The notes beneath the pieces are model-generated. The model worked only from the letters and a program-made list of their open reading frames with translations. It did not search any database and had not been told where the DNA came from. From Chamaecrista fasciculata (taxonomy: Eukaryota; Streptophyta; Magnoliopsida; Fabales; Fabaceae), in NCBI GenBank assembly GCA_003254925.1, contig QANZ01052393.1, positions 25,987-89,986 of the forward strand: a DNA stretch of 64,000 nucleotides. Direction: 5' to 3'. This document shows, one piece after another, positions 11,983 to 24,278 of the stretch; the stretch's first letter is position 1; each line of letters starts with the position of its first letter. Made by a program: the position numbers and the translations under genes.

Positions 11983-12903
11983 GGTAAAAGTATTGATGGA
12001 GTATGAGGTCATTTCCAGTTATATCCTCAATAATTTTTTTGTCAATTATACCCCTAACATTTCACCTTTGAGACAATTTTACCCCAACCTCTAATTTTTG
12101 TTTTGTTTTAAGGTCCTTGAGTTTCTATTATTTAGAAATCCTCTATTCTCTCAAGATTTTTCTTTCACACGAGTCCCTGACTAATTACAGAATAGTCCAG
12201 AATGGTTGTCATCTTTAATAAGCAGGTCCTTATAAGCCATTAGCAACCCACTTTCTCTTACCCTAAAACATCACCACCACACTTCATCGTCGTCGTCCAC
12301 TCTGTCCTCGTTTCCTTCAACGTGGTTCTTCTCGTTGTCGTCCTCAGCTTCCTAATCTCCCATAAATTACGTCGATTTCATCCCTTTTCCTTCCCTTACA
12401 ACTGCCTCCTTCACTCATTTTCTCTATTTTGCCTCTCTCTCCCAAGGGGTTTTGAAGTTAGTTTTCTTCTCAATTTCGACGACCACGATGGTGCTGCAAC
12501 TAGAGATTGTGTGTTAACGCCAGGAGCCAAATATATTAGTATTTCTGATCGATTTTCTTTGTATTTGAGACTCACCGACGAGTTTATGTATGGTAGCCGA
12601 AACTGTGAAAAACAAAAGGGGGAGATTTTTCGGGTTTCTCAAATGCATGGACCAGTTCGTTAAAGATGACAAATATTCTAGATTGTTTTGTAATTAGTTA
12701 AGGACTCGTGTGAAAGAAAAATCTTGAGAGAACGGAGGATTTCTAAATAATGGAAACTCAAGGACCATAAAACAAAAAAAAATAGGGGTTGGGGTATAAT
12801 TGACACAAATGTGAAACTTTGGGGGTATAACTGATAAAAAAAAGATGTTGAGGGTATAACTGAAAATGACCCCATACGTTGGGGTACCAACAGTACTTTT
12901 GCC
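11983..12903. mobile_element. Mutator-like element with captured-looking interior, TSD TAAACTCTA
   Basis: Perfect 9-bp direct repeats TAAACTCTA lie at 11974-11982 and 12904-12912. The arms are inverted copies of about 250 bp (ggtaaaagtattgatgg on the left, ccaacagtacttttgcc on the right). Between them, about 12240-12660 is not part of the palindrome, is richer in C, and holds an open frame of 113 codons (12322-12663) with 'tcgtcgtcgtcc' upstream. That pattern fits host DNA captured by a Pack-MULE. I do not recognise the frame. It lies in intron 2 of the FMO pseudogene. Confidence 0.75.
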
Positions 12904-13814
12904 TAAACTCTATTCACAAAATTGGATATGCCAATAAAGGTTGATCCAGTTGGTAAGGAGTCAACTCATAACTCACAAGATCGTCATTTCAAATCTCATT
13001 GTCAATGTGAGGGTCTTGTTAGTTGGAGATCTGTATGTCTTGGTCTTAATGAGCCCCGGAGGTCCGACTCATGTAAACTTTTAATAAACAAAAAAAATTT
13101 GGATCTGAATTTTGTGTACGGAACGTGAATTCAATAACCAATTTATACATTTACCGTGTGTGTATATATATATAAGAGAATTTGAAAGGAAAAATTTTGG
13201 AATGCAGGTTTGGGACTTCCATGTAGAGTTGTGTATAGGAAAGCGCATTGGACTATTCCTGATTTTCTTCCATGGGGTGTGCCTTAGGCCTATCTTTATC
13301 TCAATCGTTTTTCAGAGCTTCTTCTTCACAAGCCCAATGAAAACATCCTACACACCCTCCTTGCCTTTCTTCTTTCTCCTCTGGTAAATGCTCATTCTTC
13401 CATTTTCTTTTTATGTAAACTAACAATTTATCAGTAAGATCACCGAAATGACAATTTAATTTAAAAAAATTAAAATACACAATTTAATTCTAAAAGATGA
13501 AAGTACTATATTTATTACTCTTTAAAACGGTCTAAATATTATATCATTTTAATCTTTTAGGCATTAAACAGTATATCGTTTTAGACTTTTAGAGACTAAA
13601 CTGTGTATTTCAATATTTTAGAAACCGGTATGTTAAATTGATGATCTTTTTAGGACTAAATTATTATTTTTTTATTAATTATAACACTAACTAATTAACA
13701 TTAATATTGAGTTCCATGAAGAATCATTGGATTGAAATTACTTTTTAGTCTTTAATTTTTTTTATCCAAATTCACCATTTAATTTTTGGAATGTTACAAA
13801 TATATTTGGTCAAA

Positions 13815-14000
13815 TAGTCAAATTGGTCCTAAATGTATATCCTTAAGTTCATTTTCTTCCTAAATATTTTAAAAGGTTCATATTGATCCTAAATAATATT
13901 TTCATTTAGTTTCAGTTGGGTCTCAAACTATTAAATATACTATGATCATATCCGTCTTGTTTTAAGTTCGATTTTGACAAATTCAAAACCACTTTTGTTA
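13815..14000. mobile_element. FB-family half element
   Basis: It carries 'tcaaattggtcctaaatg' and 'tatccgtcttgttttaagttcg', equal to the left arm of the copy at 5970. The right arm is absent and exon 4 of the FMO pseudogene follows at 14030. The same arm occurs at the same intron position in the FMO relic, so the insertion predates the split of those two copies. Confidence 0.5.
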
Positions 14001-14594
14001 GTGTCTTTTTGTGATGAAAAAAAAAACAGAGATGGGCATTCTCGAAATTAGTGGAAACCCATACAACAAGGAAACTTGGGCTGCATAAGCATGGGATGGT
14101 GCCAAAGCACAGCTTTCTTCAACAGGTAAACTCATGCCTTATCTCAGCCATACCTGAGAGATTCTATGAGAAGGTGGAAGAGGGAAGCATTATTTTGAAG
14201 AAAGCTTCCAACTTTAGGTTCTGCGAAAATGGAATTTTGATTGATGGAGAAGAGGACACGCCACTAGAGACAGATTTAGTAATATTAGCAACTGGTTTTA
14301 GGGGAGACAAGAAGCTCAAGAACATATTCACTTCTCCTACCTTCCAAGACCTTATTGTGGGTTCTCCAAAATCTACAGTTCCACTTTATAGGTAGCACCA
14401 TCATCCCTTTAAACCTGGATTAAAATAAAAATTAAAGTCACATCAAATCTAAAGATTTAGATCTTGTCAAATGTAATATCTGGTAAGAAGTAGAAAGAGA
14501 ATGCAAAGCCCCAAAATTTTTGGGGATATGCTATTTCCCTTTCTACATCTTCCTATCTCTCTTCAAATTGCAAAGTCTCTATAAAAAAGATTGA

Positions 14595-15440
14595 ATAATC
14601 AAATTGGTCTAAAAAATATGGGGTGATTTTAAAATTGATCTTAAATATTTAATTTAGATTAAATTGGTCCTATATGTTTTTTTTTAATTTTATACTTTTT
14701 ATCCCAAACTATAAAATATGGCGGTATCTCTTCCGTTTCAGGGTTGAATACAACAAGTCCAGAGTTACAAGTTATTTTTGACAAGTATTTTTTCCACTCA
14801 GTTGGGGCCATCATCAACAAACGAGAACAAATAAAATCCTAAAAGTCAGTCACTCATTTCATAGTTAAACAAGCAAAGTTTCACATATTCCTCTCATTTC
14901 AAGTTTGAATGTGACGAGTTCAAAAGTATGTATTACTCATGAGGTACGGTGTTCTTTCTTTGCCCAGTTGGACTATCAACAAACGAGGTCAAATCATATC
15001 CCAAAAGTTGGTTTCCAAGTGAATTTGGGACTAAAAGTAAAAAAATCATGAAAACCCACTTTTGGAGCACATTTGACCTCATTTGTTAAGTGTCTCAATT
15101 GAATAGAGAAAGAATTGCTCAAGACTAGTACATACATAGTTTCGAACTTGTAACATTAGACTTAAAATGAGAGAGATATAGATAACTTCACTAGTTTAAC
15201 CATGAAACGAGCAGCTCGATAGAGAAAAGACTCATTAAAAGCATTTTATATCTTGCTAGCTCTGGACTCGTCATATTCGAACATAAAACAAGAAATATAC
15301 ATCCACATTTAGTAGTTTGGGACCAACGGTGAAAAATTATAGAAACATGTAAGACTGATCTAAAACAAATGAAACATTATATATATATTTATGATCAACT
15401 TGAAATCTACCCTATATTTTTAGGACCAATATGATATTTG
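14595..15440. mobile_element. FB-family fold-back repeat in pseudogene intron 4
   Basis: The ends are caaattggtctaaaa on the left and ttttaggaccaatatg on the right. The arms include 'gcccagttggactatcaacaaacgaggtcaaatc' on the left and 'tttgacctcatttgttaag' on the right. It is one of the most complete FB copies. No target duplication could be fixed. Confidence 0.5.
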
Positions 15441-15618
15441 ATGCTTCATTTGTCTTTAATTTTTTTTAATGGTATAACAACTTAATATTATAATTTTATA
15501 AAAATATTGGTTAAATATATTAATTAAAATATTAATTTATATCTTTAAACAAAATTTGATCAATATTTATTTTTGAGAACTAATAACAAAATGATAAAAC
15601 AGATTGTTAGATTGTTAA

Positions 15619-16048
15619 GGGTCTGATTGGTTTAAGAAAATGTTTCCTGTTTTCATTTTCTGTTTCTATTTCTGGAATTCTATTTTCATTTCAAAATTTT
15701 CAATATTTAAGAAATATGTTTGTTTTATAAAGTTAAAAAATCGTTTTCATTCATATTTAAATTATGTTAACTTGAATAACACTAATTTTTATATGTTTTT
15801 AAGTTTGATTATAGCTAAATGATGATATTAACATGATTAAATAGTTTACTTTTGTGTAATGTTGCAAAATATCATAAGTTTGTTTTTGGAAATACTGGAA
15901 ACGTCTTTTTGACGTTTCCTGTTTTCAGCCTGTTTCAGAAAATGTTTCCAGAAAACATTTCCAAAAAAACTGTACAAAACACGTTTTCAGACATATTTCC
16001 TGTTTTCAGTGAAAATGGAAACAGGAAACAGGGCAACCAATCAGACCC
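15619..16048. mobile_element. Tourist/Harbinger-like MITE, TSD TAA
   Basis: The ends are gggtctgattggttt on the left and ggcaaccaatcagaccc on the right. They are flanked by TAA at 15616-15618 and 16049-16051. A 3-bp TWA duplication and a GGG-start inverted repeat are typical of PIF/Harbinger MITEs. The interior has several 'gtttcctgttttc' words in both orientations. The equivalent intron position in the intact gene (about 44070) reads through without it. Confidence 0.7.
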
Positions 16049-16529
16049 TAAGTTTTTTATTTTTGGTTTATGAGATTTGGATTTAGAAGTGCTTGTTACG
16101 TTTTAAACAAAAGTTTGTTAAATTTATATATATAATTACTTTATATTATATTTAGCTGTAAATTTAATTGAAGTTAGAATTTTAGACTTTGTGCTTTTTA
16201 AATGCTAGAATTTACAAAATCGTCTTGAACTTAATTATTTTGCGAAAAATTCTTTACATTCAGAAGGAATCTTTTGTATTTTAAATTCAAGATTTATTCA
16301 AGAAAAGTGAAACTTTTAGAACTAAAATAAAATTTCACCAAATATTCAGGACTGAAAAGAATATTTTACGTAAAAACTTTGGTCTCTTGCCAAATGTAAT
16401 ATTTTGGTGTTAAACAGTTTGTTTTTCAAAAGTTAATGTCACATTTTGAAATACAAATAAATGTGTACAAGTCTTGTCCTAATTAATAAGTAAAAATGTG
16501 CAAGGTGTATGTATAATGATTGATGGAGA

Positions 16530-17033
16530 CAGGGGCGGAGTCAAGGGGGGCCAGTGGGGGCCATGGCCCCCCCAAAAATCTTATAATATGTCCCCCAACT
16601 CAAATTTTTTTGTTTTCGGTATGTACACATTCTTTTAACTAAAATCAAGAGATGGCTTAGTGGTGGCCCCCCTAACTCAAATTTTTTTCTAGTTTAATCT
16701 CAGGTTTGAATAGCAGCTTGTGAATCCCATCACTCTAACTAGAATGCTTGATATTGATAATATATAGAGAAAAGAAATATGCTAAAATTCTACTTTGGTC
16801 GCTAATCTTTATCCAAAGTTCTATTTTGGTCCATAATAATTTTTTGTTCTGTTTTGATCTTTAATATTTCTTAAAAGTTTTATAATTGGTCCCTACTGAT
16901 CAAATTTTTCTATTATCAAACCCAAACATTAGGGACCAAAACAGAACTGAAGATAAATATTACAAACTAAAATAAAATTTTGGCCAAAAAAAAATTCCGG
17001 CCCCCCTAACCAAAAATCTTGGCTCCGCCCCTG
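16530..17033. mobile_element. hAT-type MITE with CAGGGGCGGA ends
   Basis: The inverted ends are caggggcggagtcaag and cttggctccgcccctg, a terminus widespread among plant hAT-like MITEs. Two runs of C/G near each end (ggggggcc, ccccccc) are characteristic. The flanks share only GAGA, so an 8-bp duplication is not visible. It is absent from the same intron position in the intact FMO gene and in its duplicated unit. Confidence 0.65.
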
Positions 17034-17509
17034 GAGATGGACATACCGAAAACATGCATATTTTAATATGTTGTGTTTTATTGATAGGAGAGATATATAT
17101 CAGAGAATGCATACATCCTCAAATTCCATAACTAGCAGTTATTGGATTCTCGTTAAGTGTTTCAAACTTGTACGGATCAGAGATGAGATGTCGTTGGCTT
17201 GCAGAACTTTTGAATGGAAGATTCAAACTTCCAAGCATTGAAGAAATGAAGAAAGATGTGAAGAAATGGGAAGATTACATGAAGAAATACTCTGGAGAAT
17301 ACTACAGAAGATCATGTATAGGTGCATTACATATATGGTATAACGATCAATTATGCAAGGACATGGGTTGGAATCCCAGAAGAAAGAAGGGATTCATAGC
17401 TGAACTATTTCAGCCTTATCTTTGATTGACTATTCACTATTCATTAATTAATGAGGTTATTTGTCTAATATATTGTGCATTTTGAAGGGTTATGTTATAG
17501 ATTGTCGCC

Positions 17510-18400
17510 ATTGAATCTAAGGCAATCAACACTACTTGTTATTTGGTCGATAGATTGTCGCCATCCACGAATATATAGAACAAAACTTCTTTTGAAATAT
17601 GATCTGGATTTCCTACTGATTACAAACACATAAGAATATTTTTAGTGCCCTACATATGCTCATATAAAGGATGACAAGCTTAAATTAAACCAAAGGCGAG
17701 GAAGTAATAATTTTAGGATATATAGTTGGAGTGAAGGGATAAAGATTGTAGTGCACATATCCTAAGTCTCTAGGGATAATTATATAAGTAGGGATGTAAC
17801 TTTAAAAGAGTTTGCTTCATTAGCCAAGCGAGAGAAAAGACAATTGCTAAGATAGATCACTATATAGGTGACTAAATATATATCTAGTTATTAACAAGAC
17901 TTCGACCACCCAACTCAATACCATTGTAGAGGAGGAGGTGTGAGACTTTTCTCATTACACTGAAGTCTCAAAGGCCCCCAAACAACAACAAACCTATAAC
18001 ATAAGAACAGGAAGGGCGAAGAGATAGACTAGACTGCCACAGATCAGAGTTGATGATGATTTTGGGGAGCATGCTAATATGGTGGCATTTGTCCTATCAA
18101 TTGCGGAGGTAATCGATGTGGAGGAGCCAAATAGCTATAAAGATGCTATTTTGCGTTCATAAGCAGGTCAATGGATCGATGTTATGGGCAAAAAGATTGA
18201 TTTTCTTACAGGAATTTGACGTGGGCATTAGCCCCACTGCTAAAGAAAAACAAGATAGTACAATGTAAGTGGATTTTTGAGAAGAAGCAAGGAAAATCAG
18301 GGTTAAATCGACTAGATTCAAGGTGAGGTAGCTGGCAAAAGTTTTCATATGTACAAAGGAAAAGGATTGATTACAATGGTGTATTCTCAATCTCGTGGTA
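17510..18400 (+). pseudogene. Ty1/copia polymerase relic B
   Basis: Translated pieces match copia integrase and reverse transcriptase: 'TTCYLVDR', an 'HIRIF..P..CSYK' stretch and 'ISRDVT'. There are many stops. It is homologous throughout to the relic at 30340-31250. It starts just after the 3' flank of the FMO pseudogene. Its AT-rich tail (about 18590-18800) is shared with 31390-31600. Confidence 0.6.
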
Positions 18401-18817
18401 AAACATAGTCTTTTGGCAGAAAAAAGAAAAAGAAAAGTGGTAAAACAAAGTCCTTTCTGTGGCTTTGATCTTAAGTAGCTAAACGTGAAAATGACTTATA
18501 GAAAATGTGACAAATTAGCAAAAGGGTAATTGTGATGTTGAGAAGCTCAAGGTCTTCCAAAGAACAATCCAAGGCTACAAGCTATCAATTATTTTAGTCT
18601 TTTTATGTAAGAAATTTTTACTTTAGAATAAAATTTATGTAAAAATATTTAATTTTTTAATTAAGTTTAACCAAATGAAATAACTCATAAGATTTAAATT
18701 TTTGTTATTAATTCTCTTATATAAACAAATTTTTATTATTTATCTTATTTTTAATAATAAATTTAATAACAAATACATTATCATTATTAAAGAATTCAAA
18801 ATAGGTTTTTTTTTGGA

Positions 18818-19600
18818 TAAATTACACTTTGGTACCCGAAGGTATGGACAGGTTCCACTTTGCTACCTTGTTATTTCAAAAGTGACATAGTACCCGAAAC
18901 TTTTTTTCGTTACCTCTTGACGAAAAAAAGGATGTGCAAGTCATGTCCATGGCCAACAACACGAAATCCATCATTCTAAACTCAGATTTTATGAACCAGT
19001 CTAGAAAAAACATGATTCAGTATGTACTTAAAGGCAAAGGATTTCATGGGTTTTTTAGGCTGGATCGTGAAATCTGAGTTTTGGTTGTGGATTCTGTGTT
19101 TTTGACCATGCATGTGACCTGCACGTGCTTTTTTTCGTAAAAAAGTAACGAAAAATATTTTTTGGTACCAAAGTGCTAACAACGATTAGAACATGGTACT
19201 AAAATATCACTTTTGAATGAAAAAAGTACCAAAATAAAATTGTTCCATATCTCAAGATACCAAAATGAAAGAACAACGAACTGATTTGTTGGCCGGGGAA
19301 AGAAGGAGCATGAAGAAATTTGGGTATGGGGATTAGGGTTCAAGAATGGAAAAAAATGGCAAGAATGGGAGTTAGGGTTCGCGAGATGTGGAGATAGGAT
19401 TCGATTTCTGCGAAGTGGAGGAGAAATTAGGGATTGAGTATGTGGAAATGGGCCACGTGAGCTGCCCATTGTCTTAATTCTTTCAGTTTTGGATGACAAA
19501 TACCTCTTGGGACCCTTTTTGTTAACGAAATAAACTACAAACCCTTATTTGCCATTTTTTAAACCACATGAACCCTTTTTGTAAATAGGCTAAACCGAGT
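18818..19600. mobile_element. Fold-back repeat region, MULE-like words, truncated
   Basis: It starts ggataaattacactttggtaccc and has an inverted partner around 19150-19270 (ggtaccaaagtg ... ccaaaatgaaag). It is related to 41554-42063. About 19270-19500 is more GC-rich and may be a captured host fragment. It ends with another 'aaccacatgaaccctttttgtaaat' arm. The composite structure and target site were not resolved. Confidence 0.45.
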
Positions 19601-19849
19601 AGGATAGATATTTTTTTTATTATGTATATTTGAATTTCGTTCCATATGAATCATATGTTTTATTTTATAACTTTGAAATTTAGTTTGAATTCATTTATGC
19701 ATGAGATAAATTATTTTACCATAGATGAATTTTGATTTTTGTCCTATTTTGATTGTTTAGATTCGATTATATTAATTGTTTTTTGTTAATAGAATATACA
19801 GATCTATAAAATATAGAAGGCAAAAAATAGTAAAAAAAAAATAACACAG

Positions 19850-20345
19850 ACTTAGCGACGGTTTGAAAACTGTCGATAAAACACATTTTTGACGAAAAAA
19901 ACCATTTAGCGATGGATATAAAATCGTTGCAAAAACTAAATTCTGCGAATTATAACAACCGTTGCATAATGGTACCTTTGTAACGATTATATGACCGTCG
20001 CCAAATTATCCTTTGCAACGGTTATATAACCGTCGCAAATGCTTTCTTTGCGACGGTTAATTCTGCCTTAGCAACTAACCATTGCAAAGACATAATTTTA
20101 CGACGGATATTATAACCGTCGCAACCTCTTGACTTTGCAACGGTCTATTAACCGTTGCAAAGCCATGATTTTGCGACGGTTATAATTGGAACTTCCAACG
20201 GTTATCAGAAATCGTCGCCAAATCCATGGTAGCACTTGGATCAGCGACAATTTTTGAAACCATCGCTAAGCTCTTTGGCGACGGTTAAAACCACTACAAA
20301 GGACCAAAAAAACCGTTGCAAAAGTCAGCTTTTTTTTTTGTTGTG
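19850..20345. mobile_element. CACTA-like subterminal repeat block
   Basis: More than ten copies of gcgacggtt and its inverse aaccgtcgc occur in 500 bp, followed by a poly-T run. Such arrays are the subterminal transposase-binding regions of CACTA elements. The terminal CACTA is not clean (cacagactta; tgttgtgtg), so this is a degenerate non-autonomous copy. Confidence 0.5.
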
Positions 20346-20914
20346 TGCTGCCTCTCTCATGTATCAATTTTATTTTAGTGTTTTATAAATACTATAAAAT
20401 TATGAATTTATGATGGATTTTATTATGAAATTATGAATGTTATGAAATCTGAGCAATAAACATGGAAAACTGATTGAAATTATGAATTAGAAGTAGTATT
20501 ATGTTAGAGGTCATATATGCATGGGTATACTTGGCAACATATGAATGTGTATATATATTTTATTATATAATTTGAATGAAATTATTATTTTGGGAATATG
20601 ATTTTTTAAGAAAAAATATACACAAAATCGACCAACCAAATTAAACCAAACCGATCATAATCTATTTGGTTTGGTTCGGATATCCAAAATTTTCTAGAGG
20701 AATTGGATGGTTACTTTGGCCATCCAATTACATCGATTTGGTTAAAAAAAATAGATAAATCGAGCCAAATCAAACCGATGCTCAACCCTACATGATACTT
20801 TTCGGATGATCAAGTAAATGGGATGTAGATGAGTGAAAAATATTTTTGGAGAATGTGGTGTCTTTTGTAGTAAAAATGCATGTACTTGATAAGGGCGTAC
20901 TAAAGCACTTTTGT
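20346..20914. other. Intergenic, no gene
   Basis: AT-rich DNA. A short block at 20630-20790 with 'ggtttggttcgg' and 'aaaccgat' words in both orientations looks like another small palindromic repeat. Nothing coding was seen. Confidence 0.35.
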
Positions 20915-22850
20915 GTGTGTTTGGGATGGTGTTTTATCCACATTTCATTTCATAACTTGAGCTATAATGCAAAATGAGTGTTTGTTTTGCCTCATTAAAA
21001 ATTTCATTTCATTCCCATTCCCTTTTTCATTTCATTATCTATCCAATTACTAACATACCCTTACTCATATATCCTCATTTATTATACTTACAACTTTTTC
21101 TCTCCATCTATCATTTTTTACTAATTTTTTTCTCTCTCTCTCCACCACACGCACTCACACTCACACACACACATATATTATAATATATTATATATTATTT
21201 TGAGATATATATTATATTATTATACTAATTTAATTAAAGAAAAAATATTTTAGTCTCTAAATTTATGCTAATTCAACAAGTCAATACTTGAGTCATCATA
21301 TACAATTTTTTTGATATATGGGTAATCCTTCCTATATTTTTCGGTTATATTGTTAATATTTTTTTAGTATTAACGATCATATTAATTATTACAATTTTTT
21401 GTCCTTCAATTTTTATGTTATTAAAATTTTGGTCTTTCAATTTATATTTTGGTCATCAAGAGAGTTTGGAATACAAACTTCATCATTAATAATTGCGATT
21501 TTCTAAAGGCTCATGAGTAATGAAATCAAATACACAATTTAGTCCCTGAATTATTGTAATCATCAATAATTTATTCCTCGGTCAAATTAAAAATTATAAA
21601 ATAATAATTTAATACAAAGTAAAATAATAAAATATTATATTTTTCCTATATATATCATGTCAATGGAGAAACAAATTTATTTTAATCCTTCACTTTTGAT
21701 GGATATTATTGATGATGCAATGAAGGCAGATGGATATTGATCTAAATGGTCACATTAATCATGGGCATAAAAAACAAACGGTTATTTAATATATAAATTT
21801 TTTTCCTTTACTTTTGATGTGAATAACATTTTGGTCCTCTAATTTATTTTTTGGGCGACTATTAATAATTGTGATTCTTTAAGGGCTTATAAGTAATGAA
21901 ATCAAATATTTCAATTGTTTTTTTAGTTCAAAATAATTATGTGATCACTGAATTTTAAAAAATTATTCTATTTTGGACCAAATATTAGATTTTTAAAATT
22001 TTCATGTTATTTACATTTGGGTCCTTTTATTTCATTCCACAAAATACAACTCCAACTATGGATGATCAAAATACTCATACCCAATGGGGACCTTGAAATT
22101 TACCCTATGGGTATGGGTCTAGACCCGGACCCATCCTTAATGGGTCCGAGTATGGTGGTATCCTACCCATATACCCATTAGTAATAATAAATATACTAGT
22201 AATAATAAATATATTTTTATATATAAAAAATATAATATTTTAACACTTTTTATTGAAAAAATATTAACTTTTTTATAAATATTGAAATATTTTATTAATG
22301 CATCCATATTTATGATTTATTTTTTTATTTTTAGTAGTTAAAAATATAAAATGTTTGATGAATATAAATTTTATATTAAAAATTGTTTATTTTAAAACTT
22401 TTCTGGGTCTGAGTCCGGGAATGGGGATTAGACTACCTAACGGATATGGGTATGTGGATTGATTTTATACCCACTCACTTGCGGGTCCGGGTCTAGATAT
22501 CATAGTACCCTACCCATACCCTACCCATGATCATCCCTAACTCCAACCTTCGTTCTAAAAACCACCCTTTAGCATAAATTCTCAGACAATTTCATTCTCA
22601 TTTCATTTCATAAAACCACACCCAAACACTAAAATATCATTTCATTATCTTGATTTTATTTCATTATCAATTACCAATTCTACCCCTATACAATTTTAAA
22701 AACCCCTTATTTCAACCAACCTCCAATCATTACACCATTTTACATAATTTCACATCCTATATTTTTCATTTCTTCTCGAACAATTCAAACACCATTTTCA
22801 TTTCATTTACATAATTTTCTCATTCCCATTTTAAAAACCCCATCCGTCAT
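20915..22850. mobile_element. Candidate large Tourist-like palindromic element
   Basis: The left end 'gtgtgtttgggatggtgtttt' has an inverse 'aaaaaccccatcc' near 22840 and another 'aaaccacacccaaacac' near 22615. 'tttcatttcata' words run along both sides. Two sets of ends suggest nesting. It is interrupted by the hAT-like MITE at 22057-22539. No transposase was seen and no target duplication fixed. Confidence 0.35.
22057..22539. mobile_element. hAT-like MITE, TSD ACTCCAAC
   Basis: A perfect 8-bp direct duplication ACTCCAAC lies at 22049-22056 and 22540-22547. The ends are tatggatgatca and tgatcatcccta. The body is about 90% like 4243-4726, with 'gggtatgggtct' near the left end and 'ctacccatacccta' near the right. 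It is non-coding, and this copy defines the family as hAT-like. Confidence 0.8.
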
Positions 22851-23640
22851 TAACCATAACAGAATGAATAAGTTGCAACTACTTTCATAATCGTCAGTGT
22901 GAATTGACTACGATCAAAATTTTTTTTGTAGTGTGAGACTAGGATCAAATTAATAACATCTTAGTCTATACATGTCGGCCTTACGAGTGAAAATGGTTCA
23001 CAGACCGAGGTGCAGTGAAGGCTCGAGAAGTAGACAGCAAGCTTTTCTAACCCCTCTCACCTTTCTATTATAACTTTATTTTTGTTAAGAATTTAGTTTT
23101 GTATGTGTTTGCTCTAGGTCTTAAATCAGTCTTATATCTTTTTTGTTTCAATTTTGGTCTCATATGTTTTGAAAACCTCTCACCGTTAGTCCTCCGTCTA
23201 TTTTAAATTACAGTTAAATCCTGAAAACTTTAAGTCTCTTTCACTTTAAAGATTCTCAAACCTTATATCTTGGTCTCTAATCCATAAATTTTTCATGAAA
23301 TGGAATAGAAATGCAAAAACAATACAAATTAAAGAAAATGATAAGGGACCAAAACTGAAAAATGCAGAAAATTTAAAACCCACCAGAAAAATGTCACAAA
23401 CTCGCCGGAAAACATACGGAAATCGCTGAGAATCTCAAGAACTCATTCAAAAATCTCAATTCTCACTAAATTCTCACTCAAATAATTGCCACTTTAGCCT
23501 AATTTTTTTTATTATTGTTAACATTAAATTACTTAAAGAAAAAAAAAATACATCACATTACAATTATATACATACCCCACTTTTAAACCGAGATGTATTA
23601 AACAATTTTTTTAATGACCTAACCAACATGAAATCATTAT
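22851..23640. other. Intergenic, no gene
   Basis: No exon, RNA gene or defined element boundary was recognised. Phrases such as 'attttggtctcatatgttttg' and 'aagggaccaaaactgaaaa' suggest the arms of an old palindromic repeat. Confidence 0.35.
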
Positions 23641-23827
23641 TTTAAAGCATAAACTATAAAATAAATACATATTCTTATTATATTTTTAAATGATAATAAT
23701 AACAATTTCTAAGAACTCATTCAATTTTCTTTAAAATATAAATTAACAGATTATGTGATCATATGTAATAATGTAGATATATCTATAAAAATAGATTAAA
23801 AAAATTGTCTAATATAATAAAGATTTA

Positions 23828-23997
23828 TCTAACATGTGCTCTTAGGGCACATTTTAAGATTTCTTCTGATTGGTTAATAGAGCATTTCATATCTTGAAAT
23901 CTACGAAAATTTATTTAAAAAATAATTTTTAATGTTTGAAAACTCACTTGACCAATCAAAATAAATCTTAACATGTGCGCTTGGGTCACATATTAGA
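23828..23997. mobile_element. Short MITE with TCTAACATGTG ends
   Basis: The ends are tctaacatgtgctc and gtcacatattaga. The body 'ttgattggttaatagagcatttcat' is the reverse complement of part of the second copy at 24279-24801. Two copies in opposite orientation 650 bp apart support a mobile unit. Confidence 0.5.
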
Positions 23998-24278
23998 ATG
24001 ACCTAAATAATAAAATAGAATGATTTAACTCAAACGTGTCATAGTGAGGAGAAAGTCATGGATTGCAATTGAGAACAATCAATTTGACTATCTTCCCAAT
24101 GACTTAATGAGTAATAAATAATAATTAATTTGCTCGAGGATAACGCTTATCTCATATTGGATAACATATTACATACCCAGCTGTCTGTCAGAATCAAAGT
24201 CATCAATTCTGTTACGAACACAATAAAAAAAAAAAGGCAAAGAAAAAGACTTTAAACACTATTTTGCTTTTGGGTCCT

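Larger units (their letters stand above)
10344..17425 (+). pseudogene. FMO pseudogene, exons 2-5 retained, exon 1 missing
   Basis: This is a paralogue of the intact FMO gene at 39743-45351. Exon 2 is 10344-10478 plus 10916-11018, interrupted by an insertion at 10479-10909. Exon 3 is 13208-13383, exon 4 is 14030-14391 and exon 5 is 17104-17425. Exons 3 and 4 have exactly the lengths of the intact gene (176 and 362) and all splice sites look usable. Disabling lesions are: no exon 1 (so no FAD-binding GxGxxG) anywhere upstream; the transposon; TAG at 13285-13287 in place of a Leu codon; TAA at 17129-17131 in place of Gln; and an early stop (17423-17425) that removes the last residues after QPY. 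Homology to the intact gene's intron 1 begins near 10118. The FMO-identifying His is Tyr here ([12 protein letters not shown]). Exon 4 is fully open and keeps LATGF, so decay looks recent. Confidence 0.85.

Noticed and set aside
19850..20345. CRISPR-like array (regular gcgacggtt repeats)
   Set aside because: Repeats occur in both orientations at irregular spacing in a plant genome and match CACTA subterminal repeats.
20974..21183. 69-codon hydrophobic plus-strand frame
   Set aside because: Arises from AT/TC-rich repeat sequence (tttcatttcat words, cacacaca tract).
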